Origin: a bacterium
GTDB taxonomy: Bacteria > Sysuimicrobiota > Sysuimicrobiia > Sysuimicrobiales > Segetimicrobiaceae
Assembly (NCBI GenBank): GCA_035308905.1
Contig: DATGFS010000008.1
Location: forward strand, 1 to 56,640
Length of the DNA: 56,640 bases
Direction of reading: 5' to 3'
The notes beneath the pieces were generated by a model, which saw nothing but the letters and a program-made list of their open reading frames with translations, was not told where the DNA came from and searched no databases. Positions 41,420 to 48,684 of this stretch are shown in pieces. Every line of letters starts with the position of its first letter. Positions within the stretch are counted from its first letter, which is position 1. Position numbers and translations under genes: made by a program.

Positions 41420-41641
41420 TTAGGCCACCCGCCGCACGTCGGACGCCTGCAAACCTTCCAGGCCCTCGAAGATGGTGAACTCCACCGTTTCGCCTTCACG
41501 GAGGAACGACGGACCGGGGGCTGCGACCGCCGTGTAGTGCACGAAAATCTTGCTGCCGTCCGGACCGCCGATAAACCCGAACCCGCCGTTGACGTTGAAC
41601 CATTTGACCCGGCCCTGCACCCGCTCGCCCGACACCGCCAT
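41420..41641 (-). CDS. Cold-shock-domain protein (CspA-like)
   Basis: A 73-residue single cold-shock domain with GGGGAGGAGC before the ATG. RNP1 is WFNVNGGFGFIGG; RNP2 is KIFVHYTAV, where Tyr replaces the common Phe. It begins GRVKWF as in CspA. It binds single-stranded RNA or DNA and may act as an RNA chaperone. Its place between the dienoyl-hydratase-like gene and the flavoprotein gene in an aromatic operon is unusual and may reflect mRNA handling for this operon. Confidence 0.92.
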   Translation of the reverse strand: MAVSGERVQGRVKWFNVNGGFGFIGGPDGSKIFVHYTAVAAPGPSFLREGETVEFTIFEGLEGLQASDVRRVA

Positions 41642-41691
41642 GCTCCTCCCCCCATCCGGCCCGCGCATCTGTCGCATCGGCGCGGCCGCCG

Positions 41692-42468
41692 CTACGCGTG
41701 CTTCCAAACCGGCGTGCGCTTCCCGAGAAACGCCGCGATGCCTTCGGCCGCGTCCGCGGTCGCGACCAGCTCCGACGTGTACAGCTTCGTCGCGTCCCGC
41801 AGCGCGCGCCGCAGGGCGTCGCGGCCGTCCGCGACCACCGCGCGCTTGGCGAGGCGCACCGCGGCCCCGCTGTGGGCCAGGAGCCTCGCTTCCAGCTCGC
41901 GGGTCGCTCGGTCCAGCTCCCCCGCCGGCACCACGCGCGCCACCAGTCCCATCGCGTGCGCCTCCGCCGCGGAGATCGGCGCGCCGGTCAGCACGAGCGC
42001 CAGCGCCCGCGCGTCGCCGACGAGGCGCGGCAGCAGCGCCGCGGCCACGGGCGGGAACGCGGCCAGCGTGATCTCCGGCAGACCGAACCGGACGCCGTCC
42101 GCCGCCACCACGAGATCGCACAACAGCGCAAGCTCCCACCCTCCCCCGAGCGCGGGACCCTGCACCGAGGCGATGACGGCCTGGGGCAGCGCCAGCATCT
42201 CCACGGCCAGCGCCTCGAACGCCTCGAGCATCGGGCGCGCGCGCTCGGGCGCGTGTGCCGCGACGTCCACGCCGGCGCAGAAGGCCCGCGTGCCGGTCGA
42301 CGTGATCGTGACGGCGGCGACCTCGGGGGTCCGGGCGAGCCGCGCGCAGGCGGACGTCAGGCCGAGCAGCATCGGCAGCGTGAGAATCCCGAGCGGAGGC
42401 CGGTCGATCACGATCCGGGCCGCCCGGCCGTCGATGTTCAGCGCGATGCGGCCGTCGGTCTCGTCCAT
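41692..42468 (-). CDS. dch: Crotonase similar to cyclohexa-1,5-dienecarbonyl-CoA hydratase
   Basis: A 258-residue crotonase-fold enzyme. From memory of the Thauera dienoyl-CoA hydratase, these blocks align: FCAGVDVAAHAPERA, MLALPQAVIASVQGPALGGGWELA, RFGLPEITLAAFPPVAAALLPRLVG, ISAAEAHAMGLV, and the C-terminal ELVATADAAEGIAAFLGKR with a Trp-containing end. Glu is present at both catalytic positions (GGGWELAL and GLPEITL). The reaction would be hydration of the diene made by benzoyl-CoA reductase to 6-hydroxycyclohex-1-ene-1-carbonyl-CoA. It overlaps the TetR gene by 31 nt. An ordinary enoyl-CoA hydratase remains the alternative. Confidence 0.68.
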   Translation of the reverse strand: MDETDGRIALNIDGRAARIVIDRPPLGILTLPMLLGLTSACARLARTPEVAAVTITSTGTRAFCAGVDVAAHAPERARPMLEAFEALAVEMLALPQAVIASVQGPALGGGWELALLCDLVVAADGVRFGLPEITLAAFPPVAAALLPRLVGDARALALVLTGAPISAAEAHAMGLVARVVPAGELDRATRELEARLLAHSGAAVRLAKRAVVADGRDALRRALRDATKLYTSELVATADAAEGIAAFLGKRTPVWKHA

Positions 42469-43046
42469 GGGGCGCGTGTCTCCGCGGAGGAGGCGTAGCC
42501 ATCGAGGAAGATCCGGGTCATGCCGTCGGCGAGCGTATCGGCGTTGCCGTCCGCTTCCGGCCGGTACCACATATGGATCCAGTTGAGCATCCCGAACAGC
42601 GCCATGGTCGCAAGGCGCGGCGGCACCGAAGCCACGGCCACCTCGGACACCACGTTGCGGCAGATCGTATAGTAGCGATGGCGCAGCGCGTAGATCTGCG
42701 CGGCCTGGGCGCCCTCGAGCGCATCGAGCTCGCGGGTCAACACCTTCATCTCGTTCATGTGCCGCAGGAAGTGCTCGAAGTGATTGCGGATCACCACGCG
42801 GACGCGGCCCCGGGGCTCCGAGGTCGCGGCCAGCTTCTCGGTCAGGGAGTCCAGGACCATCGTGAAGCTGCGCTCGCAGATGCGGTACAGCAGCTCGTCT
42901 TTGCCGCGCACGTAATAATACAGGCCGGCGACGCTGATGCCGGCGGCGCGGGCGACATCGCGGATCGTCGTCCGTTCGTACCCCTGCGACGCGAACAGCG
43001 ACGCGGCGGTCTCGAGGATCGTCTCTCGTCGGGCATCGTATGCCAT
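42438..43046 (-). CDS. TetR-family transcriptional regulator of the dch-like operon
   Basis: A 202-residue TetR protein. The helix-turn-helix reads ETILETAASLFASQGYERTTIRD, then AAGISVAGLYYYVRGKDELL. The ligand domain includes HFEHFLRHMNEMKVLTRELD and ends MALFGMLNWIHMWYRPE, as in fatty-acid/aryl-CoA-responsive regulators. The ATG at 43046 has CGAGG at proper spacing and lies ~30 nt after the predicted start site; a GTG at 43073 would leave almost no leader. It is first in an operon with the dch-like hydratase, the cold-shock protein and the flavoprotein and is probably autoregulatory. Confidence 0.87.
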   Translation of the reverse strand: MAYDARRETILETAASLFASQGYERTTIRDVARAAGISVAGLYYYVRGKDELLYRICERSFTMVLDSLTEKLAATSEPRGRVRVVIRNHFEHFLRHMNEMKVLTRELDALEGAQAAQIYALRHRYYTICRNVVSEVAVASVPPRLATMALFGMLNWIHMWYRPEADGNADTLADGMTRIFLDGYASSAETRAPWTRPTAASR

Positions 43047-43082
43047 CGCAGCCTCGTTCGAGCGCTCGATCACCTAGACACC

Positions 43083-43150
43083 AGCGTATCGGCCGCGGAG
43101 GCGGCCGCCAATGGAGAATCCGGCTCATTTGCATGAAGCAAATGCCGCAC
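43083..43150 (-). promoter_or_regulatory. Promoter and upstream inverted repeat of the TetR-dch operon
   Basis: Minus-strand -35 TTGGCG (43106-43111), 17-bp spacer and -10 TACGCT (43083-43088). Immediately upstream lies the perfect inverted repeat CATTTGC-ATGAA-GCAAATG (43126-43144), inside a ~38-bp block also found at the same distance from the supraoperon promoter at 40126-40154. The block shares CAATG, TCCGGCTCA, TTG, ATGA, GCAAA and GC in the same order, with one 1-nt indel. Confidence 0.6.
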
Positions 43151-43176
43151 TTGCCGGCCGGCGCGGCGAGACACGA

Positions 43177-43205
43177 GCGCGCCCGCGGCGGGGCCGCGGG
43201 CGCGC
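43177..43205 (-). terminator. 13-bp perfect GC hairpin after the cupredoxin gene
   Basis: GCGCGCCCGCGGC and GCCGCGGGCGCGC are exact reverse complements around a three-base GGG loop. The hairpin lies 31 bp past the cupredoxin stop at 43236 and should stop or protect its transcript. No T-run follows, so Rho-independent release is not certain; it could also be an mRNA-stabilising stem. It also separates this operon from the promoter region at 43083-43150. Confidence 0.5.
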
Positions 43206-43235
43206 GTAGTGCCGTGGTAGGGACGGGAAGCGTTC

Positions 43236-43727
43236 TTACATCGCGACGATGAAGCCCGCCATGTAGCCCTCTTTGCCGGGTCCGGCGTAGCCCTGCTCCA
43301 TCGCCCAGCCGTGGCCGCCGGCGTCGCAGGTCAGCGCGCAGTACCACCGGTAGGTGCCCTTCTGCGCGATCGTGAAGGTCGCGGTCGTCGTGACCGGCTC
43401 CACGTCGCTGCCGACCTCTTTGCCGCCCTTGATCTGGATGTTGAGCTTCGCCTTGGGGGCCGTGAGCGTGTGCGCGCCCTCGTCGTAGTTGATGAAATCG
43501 ACCGTCACCGGAACGCCCGCCTTCACGACGAAGTTCGGCGGGACAAACGCGTCATGCCCTTTGCCGTCCGGGCCGAGAATGCCGGTCTTGCCGCGGAAGA
43601 CGTAGACCGTAACCTTTTGCGTTTGCGCGGCGGCCATCCGCGCAAACGGTCCTGCCATCAACGCCGCGCCGGCCAGGCCGCTCGCAGCGACCGCCAGAGC
43701 CTCACGCCGGCTCACATTCTTCGCCAT
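43236..43727 (-). CDS. Tat-exported azurin-type cupredoxin
   Basis: A 163-residue exported copper protein with a twin-arginine signal (NVSRREALAVAASGLAGAALM to MAAAQ). Copper ligands are His86 (DEGAHTLTA), Cys134, His139 and Met143; the Cys-x4-His-x3-Met spacing equals azurin. An extra Cys130 four residues before the ligand Cys gives a motif that superficially resembles CuA but with different His/Met spacing. Located 126 nt after the cytochrome b-c gene on the same strand, it is the likely electron acceptor of that bc complex, feeding an oxidase or reductase encoded elsewhere. Confidence 0.86.
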   Translation of the reverse strand: MAKNVSRREALAVAASGLAGAALMAGPFARMAAAQTQKVTVYVFRGKTGILGPDGKGHDAFVPPNFVVKAGVPVTVDFINYDEGAHTLTAPKAKLNIQIKGGKEVGSDVEPVTTTATFTIAQKGTYRWYCALTCDAGGHGWAMEQGYAGPGKEGYMAGFIVAM

Positions 43728-43853
43728 CGATATCCCCTCCCTACCGGGTTTGGTGCGTATCTTGGTACTGGGCTGAGTCTACCGGCAGAGGCCCGCCACG
43801 CCCATCGGACGCCGGTCGGATTCGGTATAGGGCGGAGGTACGAGCGGCGTTTT

Positions 43854-45209
43854 TTACTTGAGCGTCTGCAGATACGCGACCAGCGCCTTGAGGTCGTCGT
43901 TCGATATCTTGTCGAACGCCGGCATGTTCGTCTTCGGGTTGACCTTCTCGGGGCTGCGGATCTGCGCGGCGAGCCGGTCGGCCGAGAGGCGGCTCCCGGC
44001 GTGCGTCAGTTCGGGACCGACGGTGTTGCCCTGCCCGGCGACGACGTGGCAGCTGTCGCAGTGGTTCTCGACGAACACCTCGTGCCCGCGACCGACGAGC
44101 GCCTGCGGCGACCCGGCCGGCGCCAGCCGGGTCCCGGGCGGCACCTGCACCGCGCCGAAGAGCGTCAACCCTCCGACCAGCACCACGGTGCCGGCGGCCA
44201 CCGCCATCGCGAACGGCCGCCTGGCCGGGCGGCGCTCGGGACGCCGGTCGAGCAGGGGGACGAGAAAGAGCAGCAGGGTCGCCGCGAGCGGCAGCACCAC
44301 CACCCCGACCGGCTCCCACAACGGCCCCTCGAAGTACTTGAGCAGCTGGAAGAAGAACAGGAAGTACCACTCCGGCCGCGGCACGTACGTGGTCGACGCC
44401 GGATCGGCCCGGACCTCCGTCGGCACCCCCTTCCACGCCGTCAGCGCGAACAAGACCAACAAAATGAGCAGCGAGACGCCCAGGTCTTCCGCCAGCTGCT
44501 CGGGGTAGAACCGCTTGTTCTTCGCGACCGTCGCCTCGTTGCCCGGGGCGGGCGCGATGCCGTGCCGGTAGACGAGGTACAGGTGAAAGATCACCACCGG
44601 CACGAGCAGCGCCGGCAGCAACAGCACGTGGATCGCGTAGAAGCGGGCCAGGGTCACGGGCCCCACGCCGGCCTCGCCGCGGACCAGTTGGAGCAGCCAG
44701 CCGCCGATGACCGGCACCGTGCCGACGATCTTCGTGCCGACGACGGTGGCCCAGTACGACCGCTGCGTCCACGGCAGCAGGTAGCCGGTGAACGCAAAGC
44801 CCATCACAATCAAGAGCAGCACGACGCCGGCCATCCATGTGACTTCACGCGGCGCCTTGTACGATCCCCACACGAACGTCCGGAGCATGTGCAGCCCGAC
44901 GAGGATCACGAGCGCGCTCGAGCCCCAATGGTGCAGGCCGCGCAAGGCCGGACCGAAGACCACCTGCGACATGATGAACGTGATGCTGTCGTAGGCGTGC
45001 TCGGGGGCGGGCGAGTAGTTCATCGCCAGGATGATCCCGGTCACGACCTGCACGACGAGCAGAAAGAGCGTGGCGCTGCCGAGCGTGTGGGGCAGCCCGG
45101 TCTCGTCGGGGACGCTGCGGTTCAAGAACCCGCCGAACAGCCCTCCGGGAATCCGGGCATCGAGCCAGGCGGCCGGTCCGCCCCGCGGGGCGCCTGCGGG
45201 TGCGCTCAC
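43854..45209 (-). CDS. Cytochrome b6/subunit IV fused to a C-terminal cytochrome c
   Basis: A 451-residue membrane protein read from the GTG at 45209, which overlaps the Rieske stop (GTGA). Heme b ligands are His93/His107 and His194/His209 (14 and 15 apart, b6-type). The Qo motif PEWY is intact (279-282) in PRPEWYFLFFFQLLKYFEG. A last transmembrane helix leads to a cytochrome c domain with CDSCH (384-388) and axial Met429 (TNMPAF). One polypeptide therefore replaces cytochrome b6, subunit IV and the c-type cytochrome. With the Rieske protein it makes a compact quinol:cupredoxin oxidoreductase. Confidence 0.9.
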   Translation of the reverse strand: MSAPAGAPRGGPAAWLDARIPGGLFGGFLNRSVPDETGLPHTLGSATLFLLVVQVVTGIILAMNYSPAPEHAYDSITFIMSQVVFGPALRGLHHWGSSALVILVGLHMLRTFVWGSYKAPREVTWMAGVVLLLIVMGFAFTGYLLPWTQRSYWATVVGTKIVGTVPVIGGWLLQLVRGEAGVGPVTLARFYAIHVLLLPALLVPVVIFHLYLVYRHGIAPAPGNEATVAKNKRFYPEQLAEDLGVSLLILLVLFALTAWKGVPTEVRADPASTTYVPRPEWYFLFFFQLLKYFEGPLWEPVGVVVLPLAATLLLFLVPLLDRRPERRPARRPFAMAVAAGTVVLVGGLTLFGAVQVPPGTRLAPAGSPQALVGRGHEVFVENHCDSCHVVAGQGNTVGPELTHAGSRLSADRLAAQIRSPEKVNPKTNMPAFDKISNDDLKALVAYLQTLK

Positions 45210-45709
45210 GCGCCACCCCGCACGAGCGCGCCCATGTAGAGCGTCCCGTTTTCGACCTTGGTCTCGTAGTGATCGAGCGGCCGCGGCGGCGGTCCGCCCA
45301 GCACTTTGCCGGTCGCGTCGAACTGGCCGCCGTGGCACGGGCAGATGAACTTGTGTTCGGACGCCTCCCAGTGATACGGGCAGCCGAGGTGGGTGCAGTG
45401 GTTGTCAAACACCAGGTACTTGCCTTGGGCGTCGCGCTCGATCCAAACCTGCATCTCGGCCGTCGCGTTCACCCATCCCTCGTTGGCCGGGTGCATGTGA
45501 TGCGCGAGCGTCGGCTCCGGCCCGAACGTGGTGACCGGTCCGATCGCCACCCACTCCGCCTTCTCGACCGGCTTGAAGGCCGGCGACAGGAACGCCCCGA
45601 TGACAGGTATCCCGACCAGCGCGCCGAGCACGGCGCTCAACGTCCAGAACATGCGGCTGAAAAACGTGCGGCGGTCTACCGCCGGCGCCTGCGCGCGCTG
45701 TCCGCCCAT
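45206..45709 (-). CDS. Rieske [2Fe-2S] iron-sulfur protein of the bc complex
   Basis: A 167-residue protein with a Tat-like membrane anchor (DRRTFFSRMFWTLSAVLGALVG). Cluster ligands are Cys105 and His107 (CTHLGC) and Cys123 and His126 (CPCHGG), with Cys110 and Cys125 placed for the stabilising disulfide. GGAGGGG precedes the ATG at 45709. It accepts an electron from quinol at the PEWY-containing Qo site of the adjacent cytochrome b and passes it to the fused cytochrome c. It is the first gene of the operon; the 229-bp region upstream holds two inverted repeats. Confidence 0.93.
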   Translation of the reverse strand: MGGQRAQAPAVDRRTFFSRMFWTLSAVLGALVGIPVIGAFLSPAFKPVEKAEWVAIGPVTTFGPEPTLAHHMHPANEGWVNATAEMQVWIERDAQGKYLVFDNHCTHLGCPYHWEASEHKFICPCHGGQFDATGKVLGGPPPRPLDHYETKVENGTLYMGALVRGGA

Positions 45710-45792
45710 CTCCCCTCCCGCTCCTGGGCCCGTGTACCCGCGACGTGCCGGTCCCTCTATTTCCCGGACTTCCACTACGGTGTTCGGACGGC

Positions 45793-45889
45793 GGTCCCTT
45801 TTTGGACCAACGTGTCGAGAATACGGAGCGGGCAACAAAATATCGTCAGACCCTGGGCTGATCCTCGGGTCGGGTCACAATCTGACCCG
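45793..45889. promoter_or_regulatory. Two inverted repeats upstream of the Rieske operon
   Basis: CGGGTCA-CAATC-TGACCCG (45871-45889) is a perfect 7+5+7 inverted repeat. GGTCC-CTTTTT-GGACC (45793-45808) is a second, shorter one. Both lie in the gene-free stretch 45710-45938, between the Rieske start and the stop of the small coiled-coil gene on the same strand. The first may be an operator and the second could terminate upstream transcription, but no clear -35/-10 pair is seen. Confidence 0.4.
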
Positions 45890-45938
45890 GCGTCCCGGAC
45901 GGATCTCGGCCGGGCCGGAGTACCGCGCCGAGCCTGTG

Positions 45939-46163
45939 CTACGCCGCCCGGAGCGTAGCCCTGTCGGCCTCCAGCAGCCGGCGGCGGGTCGCGGCCGCCA
46001 ACGAGACGGCGTCCGCGAGATCTTCCGCGATCTTCGAAATGTCGGTCCGAACGGTGTTCGGCGTCGCCGACAGGCGCTCGGCCTCGCGCACCTGGCTCAG
46101 CGCGTTGCGCAGCTGGCGCTCCACCTCGATCAGGGCCCAGTAGCTTTCATGCTCCTGCGCCAT
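45939..46163 (-). CDS. Small helical (coiled-coil) protein of unknown function
   Basis: A 74-residue protein with a strong ribosome site (GGAGGTGG) before the ATG at 46163. It is predicted almost all-helical with heptad-like hydrophobic spacing (YWALIEVERQLRNALSQVREAERL, interrupted, then ISKIAEDLADAVSLAAATRRRLLEADRA). No signal peptide or membrane segment is seen. I do not recognise a family. It is divergent to the beta-CASP nuclease gene, with a 123-bp shared upstream region that shows no clear palindrome. Confidence 0.7.
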   Translation of the reverse strand: MAQEHESYWALIEVERQLRNALSQVREAERLSATPNTVRTDISKIAEDLADAVSLAAATRRRLLEADRATLRAA

Positions 46164-46286
46164 GAACCACCTCCGGGTATCGCCCTTGCCCGCACCACTA
46201 TCATGACCGGCGGCGCCGAGGCCGGGGATCGGACCTGCGCCTGATTCGGGGTCCGGCGGCCATCGGCGTCGAAGCGGAAGTCCGGC

Positions 46287-47699
46287 ATGCGGATCACGTT
46301 CCTCGGCGCGGTACGCACCGTCACCGGCTCGATGCATCTCGTCGAGACGGGCTTGAATGACATTGTTGCCGGCCGCGGGTCGGCCGGCGGAAGCCGCCTC
46401 CTGCTCGACTGCGGGCTGTTCCAGGGCCACCGCGAGGAGGCGGCCCGCATCAACGGCACCCTGCCCTTCGACGCGTCGAGCCTCGAGGCGGCCGTGCTCT
46501 CGCACGCCCACCTGGACCACTGCGGCAACCTGCCCACGCTGGTCCGGAGCGGCTTCCGGGGCCCGATCTACTGCACCCCCGCGACGCGCGACCTGGCGGC
46601 CCTCGTGCTGCACGACAGCGCCAAGGTGCAGCACCAGGACGCCCGCCACGTCAACAAGATCCGCGCGCGCACGGGACTGCCGCCCGTGACGCCGCTTTAT
46701 ACCGCGAGCGAGGTAGACCGCACGATCGGCCGGTTCCGGACCGTCCCGTACCATGAGCCGTTCCGGCTCGGTCCGGCGCGGGTCACCTTCTACGACGCGG
46801 GACACATCCTCGGCTCCGCCGTCACGACGGTCGAGGCCGATGGACGGACGCTCGGGTTTACCGGCGATCTGGGACGGCCCGGCGAGGCCATCCTGCGCGA
46901 TCCGGAGACCCCGCCCGGCCTCGACGTGCTCGTGATGGAGTCGACGTACGGCGACCGGGCGCACAAACCGCTCGACGGGGCGGATGAGCGCCTCGGGGTG
47001 ATTGTCCGCGAGACCGCCGCGCGCGGCGGCGCCGTGCTGATCCCATCGTTCGCGATCGGCCGGGCGCAGGACATCACCTACGCGCTCCACCGCCTGCGGA
47101 ACGCCGGCTCCATCCCATCGATCCCGACGATCGTCGACAGCCCGATGGCGGTGGACGCGACGGAAATCTTCCGGCGGCATCCCGAGTGCTTCGACGACGA
47201 GACCCGGACCATGCTGGCGCACGAAGATCCATTTGGCTTCAAGGGGCTGCGGTACGTCCGCGAGGTGGAAGACTCCAAGACCCTCAACGGCCTGACCGAT
47301 CCCTTCATCGTGATCGCGACGTCCGGGATGTGCGAGTCGGGACGGATCTTATACCATCTGGCTCACCGGATCGACGACGTCCGCTGTTCGCTCGTGATCG
47401 TGTCGTTCCAGGCGGAGCACACGCTCGGCCGCAGCCTCGCCGGCGGCGCCGCCACGGTGCGGATCTTCGGGGAGCCGCACGACGTGCGCCTTCAAGTGCA
47501 TCAACTGGCAGAGTTCAGCGCGCACGCGGACGGGGACGAGCTAACGGCGTGGGTGGCGCGGGTGCCGCGCGTGGGACGGATCTACTGCGTGCACGGTGAA
47601 GAAGCCGGGTCGCTCGCGCTCGCCGCCTCGCTCCGGGCCCGGGGCTACGCCGCGGACGTGCCGGTCCGCGGCCAGCAGGTGGAGGTCGCCACGTCGTAA
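46287..47699 (+). CDS. Metallo-beta-lactamase/beta-CASP nuclease (RNA-processing type)
   Basis: A 470-residue two-metal nuclease. HAHLDH (73-78) is motif 2. Further metal motifs are DAGHILGSA and GFTGDLGR; the beta-CASP domain has VMESTYGDR, FAIGRAQDITYAL and ATSGMCESGRILYHL. It ends with VHQLAEFSAHADGDEL and a final VHGEE. This architecture matches the Ysh1/CPSF-73-like bacterial nucleases (TTHA0252 type) that cleave RNA. A GGAAG site precedes the ATG. A Gly/Ser insert near residues 24-37 (LNDIVAGRGSAGGS) extends the usual N-terminal hairpin. Confidence 0.9.
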   Translation: MRITFLGAVRTVTGSMHLVETGLNDIVAGRGSAGGSRLLLDCGLFQGHREEAARINGTLPFDASSLEAAVLSHAHLDHCGNLPTLVRSGFRGPIYCTPATRDLAALVLHDSAKVQHQDARHVNKIRARTGLPPVTPLYTASEVDRTIGRFRTVPYHEPFRLGPARVTFYDAGHILGSAVTTVEADGRTLGFTGDLGRPGEAILRDPETPPGLDVLVMESTYGDRAHKPLDGADERLGVIVRETAARGGAVLIPSFAIGRAQDITYALHRLRNAGSIPSIPTIVDSPMAVDATEIFRRHPECFDDETRTMLAHEDPFGFKGLRYVREVEDSKTLNGLTDPFIVIATSGMCESGRILYHLAHRIDDVRCSLVIVSFQAEHTLGRSLAGGAATVRIFGEPHDVRLQVHQLAEFSAHADGDELTAWVARVPRVGRIYCVHGEEAGSLALAASLRARGYAADVPVRGQQVEVATS

Positions 47700-47753
47700 C
47701 CGGGGCTGCGGCGGCGCCGTTCGCGGCCCGTTACAAACCGCCCGCCGCGCTGT

Positions 47754-47990
47754 TCACCTGATTTCGCGCACTCCGGCGGCGGGTCCGCCGAGAGTCCGCT
47801 CGAACTCCGGACGGGTGAGGTCGCCTTCCTCATACCGATGCCACAACTCGTTGAACTCGTCGGACGTCTGCCGGGCCGGCTTCACGGTGATGAGGAACAA
47901 GAATCCCAGCACGCCCACGATGAAGCACACCAACGCTGCCGCGACCAGCGCGCTCCAGACCCAACCCGATCCAAACAGCATCGGCCACAT
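47754..47990 (-). CDS. Small membrane protein with SHOCT-like C-terminus
   Basis: A 78-residue protein whose ATG at 47990 follows GAGGA. One long or two short hydrophobic segments (GWVWSALVAAALVCFIVGVLGFLFLI) are followed by a charged tail, DEFNELWHRYEEGDLTRPEFERTL, which resembles the short SHOCT domain found at C-termini of small membrane proteins. No enzyme motif is present. It follows the zinc-ribbon gene by 32 nt on the same strand and may be co-transcribed. The function is unknown. Confidence 0.7.
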   Translation of the reverse strand: MWPMLFGSGWVWSALVAAALVCFIVGVLGFLFLITVKPARQTSDEFNELWHRYEEGDLTRPEFERTLGGPAAGVREIR

Positions 47991-48022
47991 GACACGGTCC
48001 TCTAGGGATGGGATCGCACGAT

Positions 48023-48217
48023 CTACTTCGGATCGGAGCCGGAGGCCGCCGGCTCGGTGGTCCGCTTCTGCGGCGGCGCCGCGGCCGCAGATTCGGGCTC
48101 GGAGATCTCGCCCCAGTAGCACTCGTCGCAGAACTTGATCACGACGCCATGCCGCTCCAGTTCGTGGCGGACCTCACGCAGGCCGCACTTTTCACACGCC
48201 GTGTAGAGTGGTTTCAT
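48023..48217 (-). CDS. Small zinc-ribbon protein
   Basis: A 64-residue protein with AGGAGGG at good spacing before the ATG at 48217. Two Cys pairs, CEKC (near residue 9) and CDEC (near residue 30), form a treble-clef or ribbon zinc site. The C-terminal half is a Pro/Ala/Glu-rich disordered tail. Similar tiny zinc ribbons are common next to ribosome- or stress-related genes, but I cannot assign a role. The candidate structured RNA at 48389-48483 lies upstream on the same strand. Confidence 0.72.
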   Translation of the reverse strand: MKPLYTACEKCGLREVRHELERHGVVIKFCDECYWGEISEPESAAAAPPQKRTTEPAASGSDPK

Positions 48218-48388
48218 CGCTGCCCTCCTGCGGACCGGTCCGTCGGCGCCCCGGGCCTTTGTCCTACGGTACCATCGCCCCGGCGGCCGGCCCATCCGGC
48301 GATTATCTGATTCCGGCTCCTTCCACAACCCGATCCTGCGTCTGGCGGGGGAGAGGCGGAACCGGAGGAACTCCCGGTAGCGAAACGC

Positions 48389-48483
48389 AAAAAGGAGCGC
48401 ACTTGTTGAGCGGCACCGCACCGTCTTCAGCCGTGCCTCCCGGGTCTACTGTCGTCCGGTGCTCTCCGAAGAGGCGCGCTCCT
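48389..48483 (-). ncRNA. Candidate structured RNA ending in an intrinsic terminator
   Basis: In the gene-free stretch 48218-48684, AGGAGCGC (48393-48400) and GCGCTCCT (48476-48483) are exact complements 75 bp apart. On the minus strand the right-hand stem is followed by a T5 run, like a terminator. Inside are a UUCG-loop hairpin (CUC-UUCG-GAG) and a GGCAC/GUGCC stem. The ~95-nt transcript would be a closed multibranch RNA. It matches no riboswitch class I can recall. It may be an sRNA or a leader of the zinc-ribbon gene; no promoter was identified. Confidence 0.4.
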
Positions 48484-48684
48484 CGAAGTGAACGTGGCCG
48501 ACCGTCGATTCCCGGGCGCCGGCGTTTGATTCGGCGACTCGCCGCGTGCGCTCCGTTTGCAAGGTAGCACCGGCGCGCGGCCTCGCCTATCGGATCGAAG
48601 TCGTATTCGACCGCCGCGGAGAACCGATTCGCCGGCGGCCGGAGGGACGGCCCCCCTTCTGGACGAACACCCGGCGAAAGAATC

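Noticed and set aside
43236-43727. CuA-type cytochrome c oxidase subunit II domain
   Set aside because: The Cys-x3-Cys pair resembles CuA, but His and Met spacing (x4 and x3) equals azurin, and there are no membrane helices or oxidase genes nearby.
48389-48483. Guanidine-III or SAH riboswitch, or a tRNA with long variable arm
   Set aside because: Short similarities (CCGGACGA, AAGACGG, GAGGAGCGC) exist, but the pairing partners needed for guanidine-III and SAH are missing, and no GTTCGA T-loop is present.
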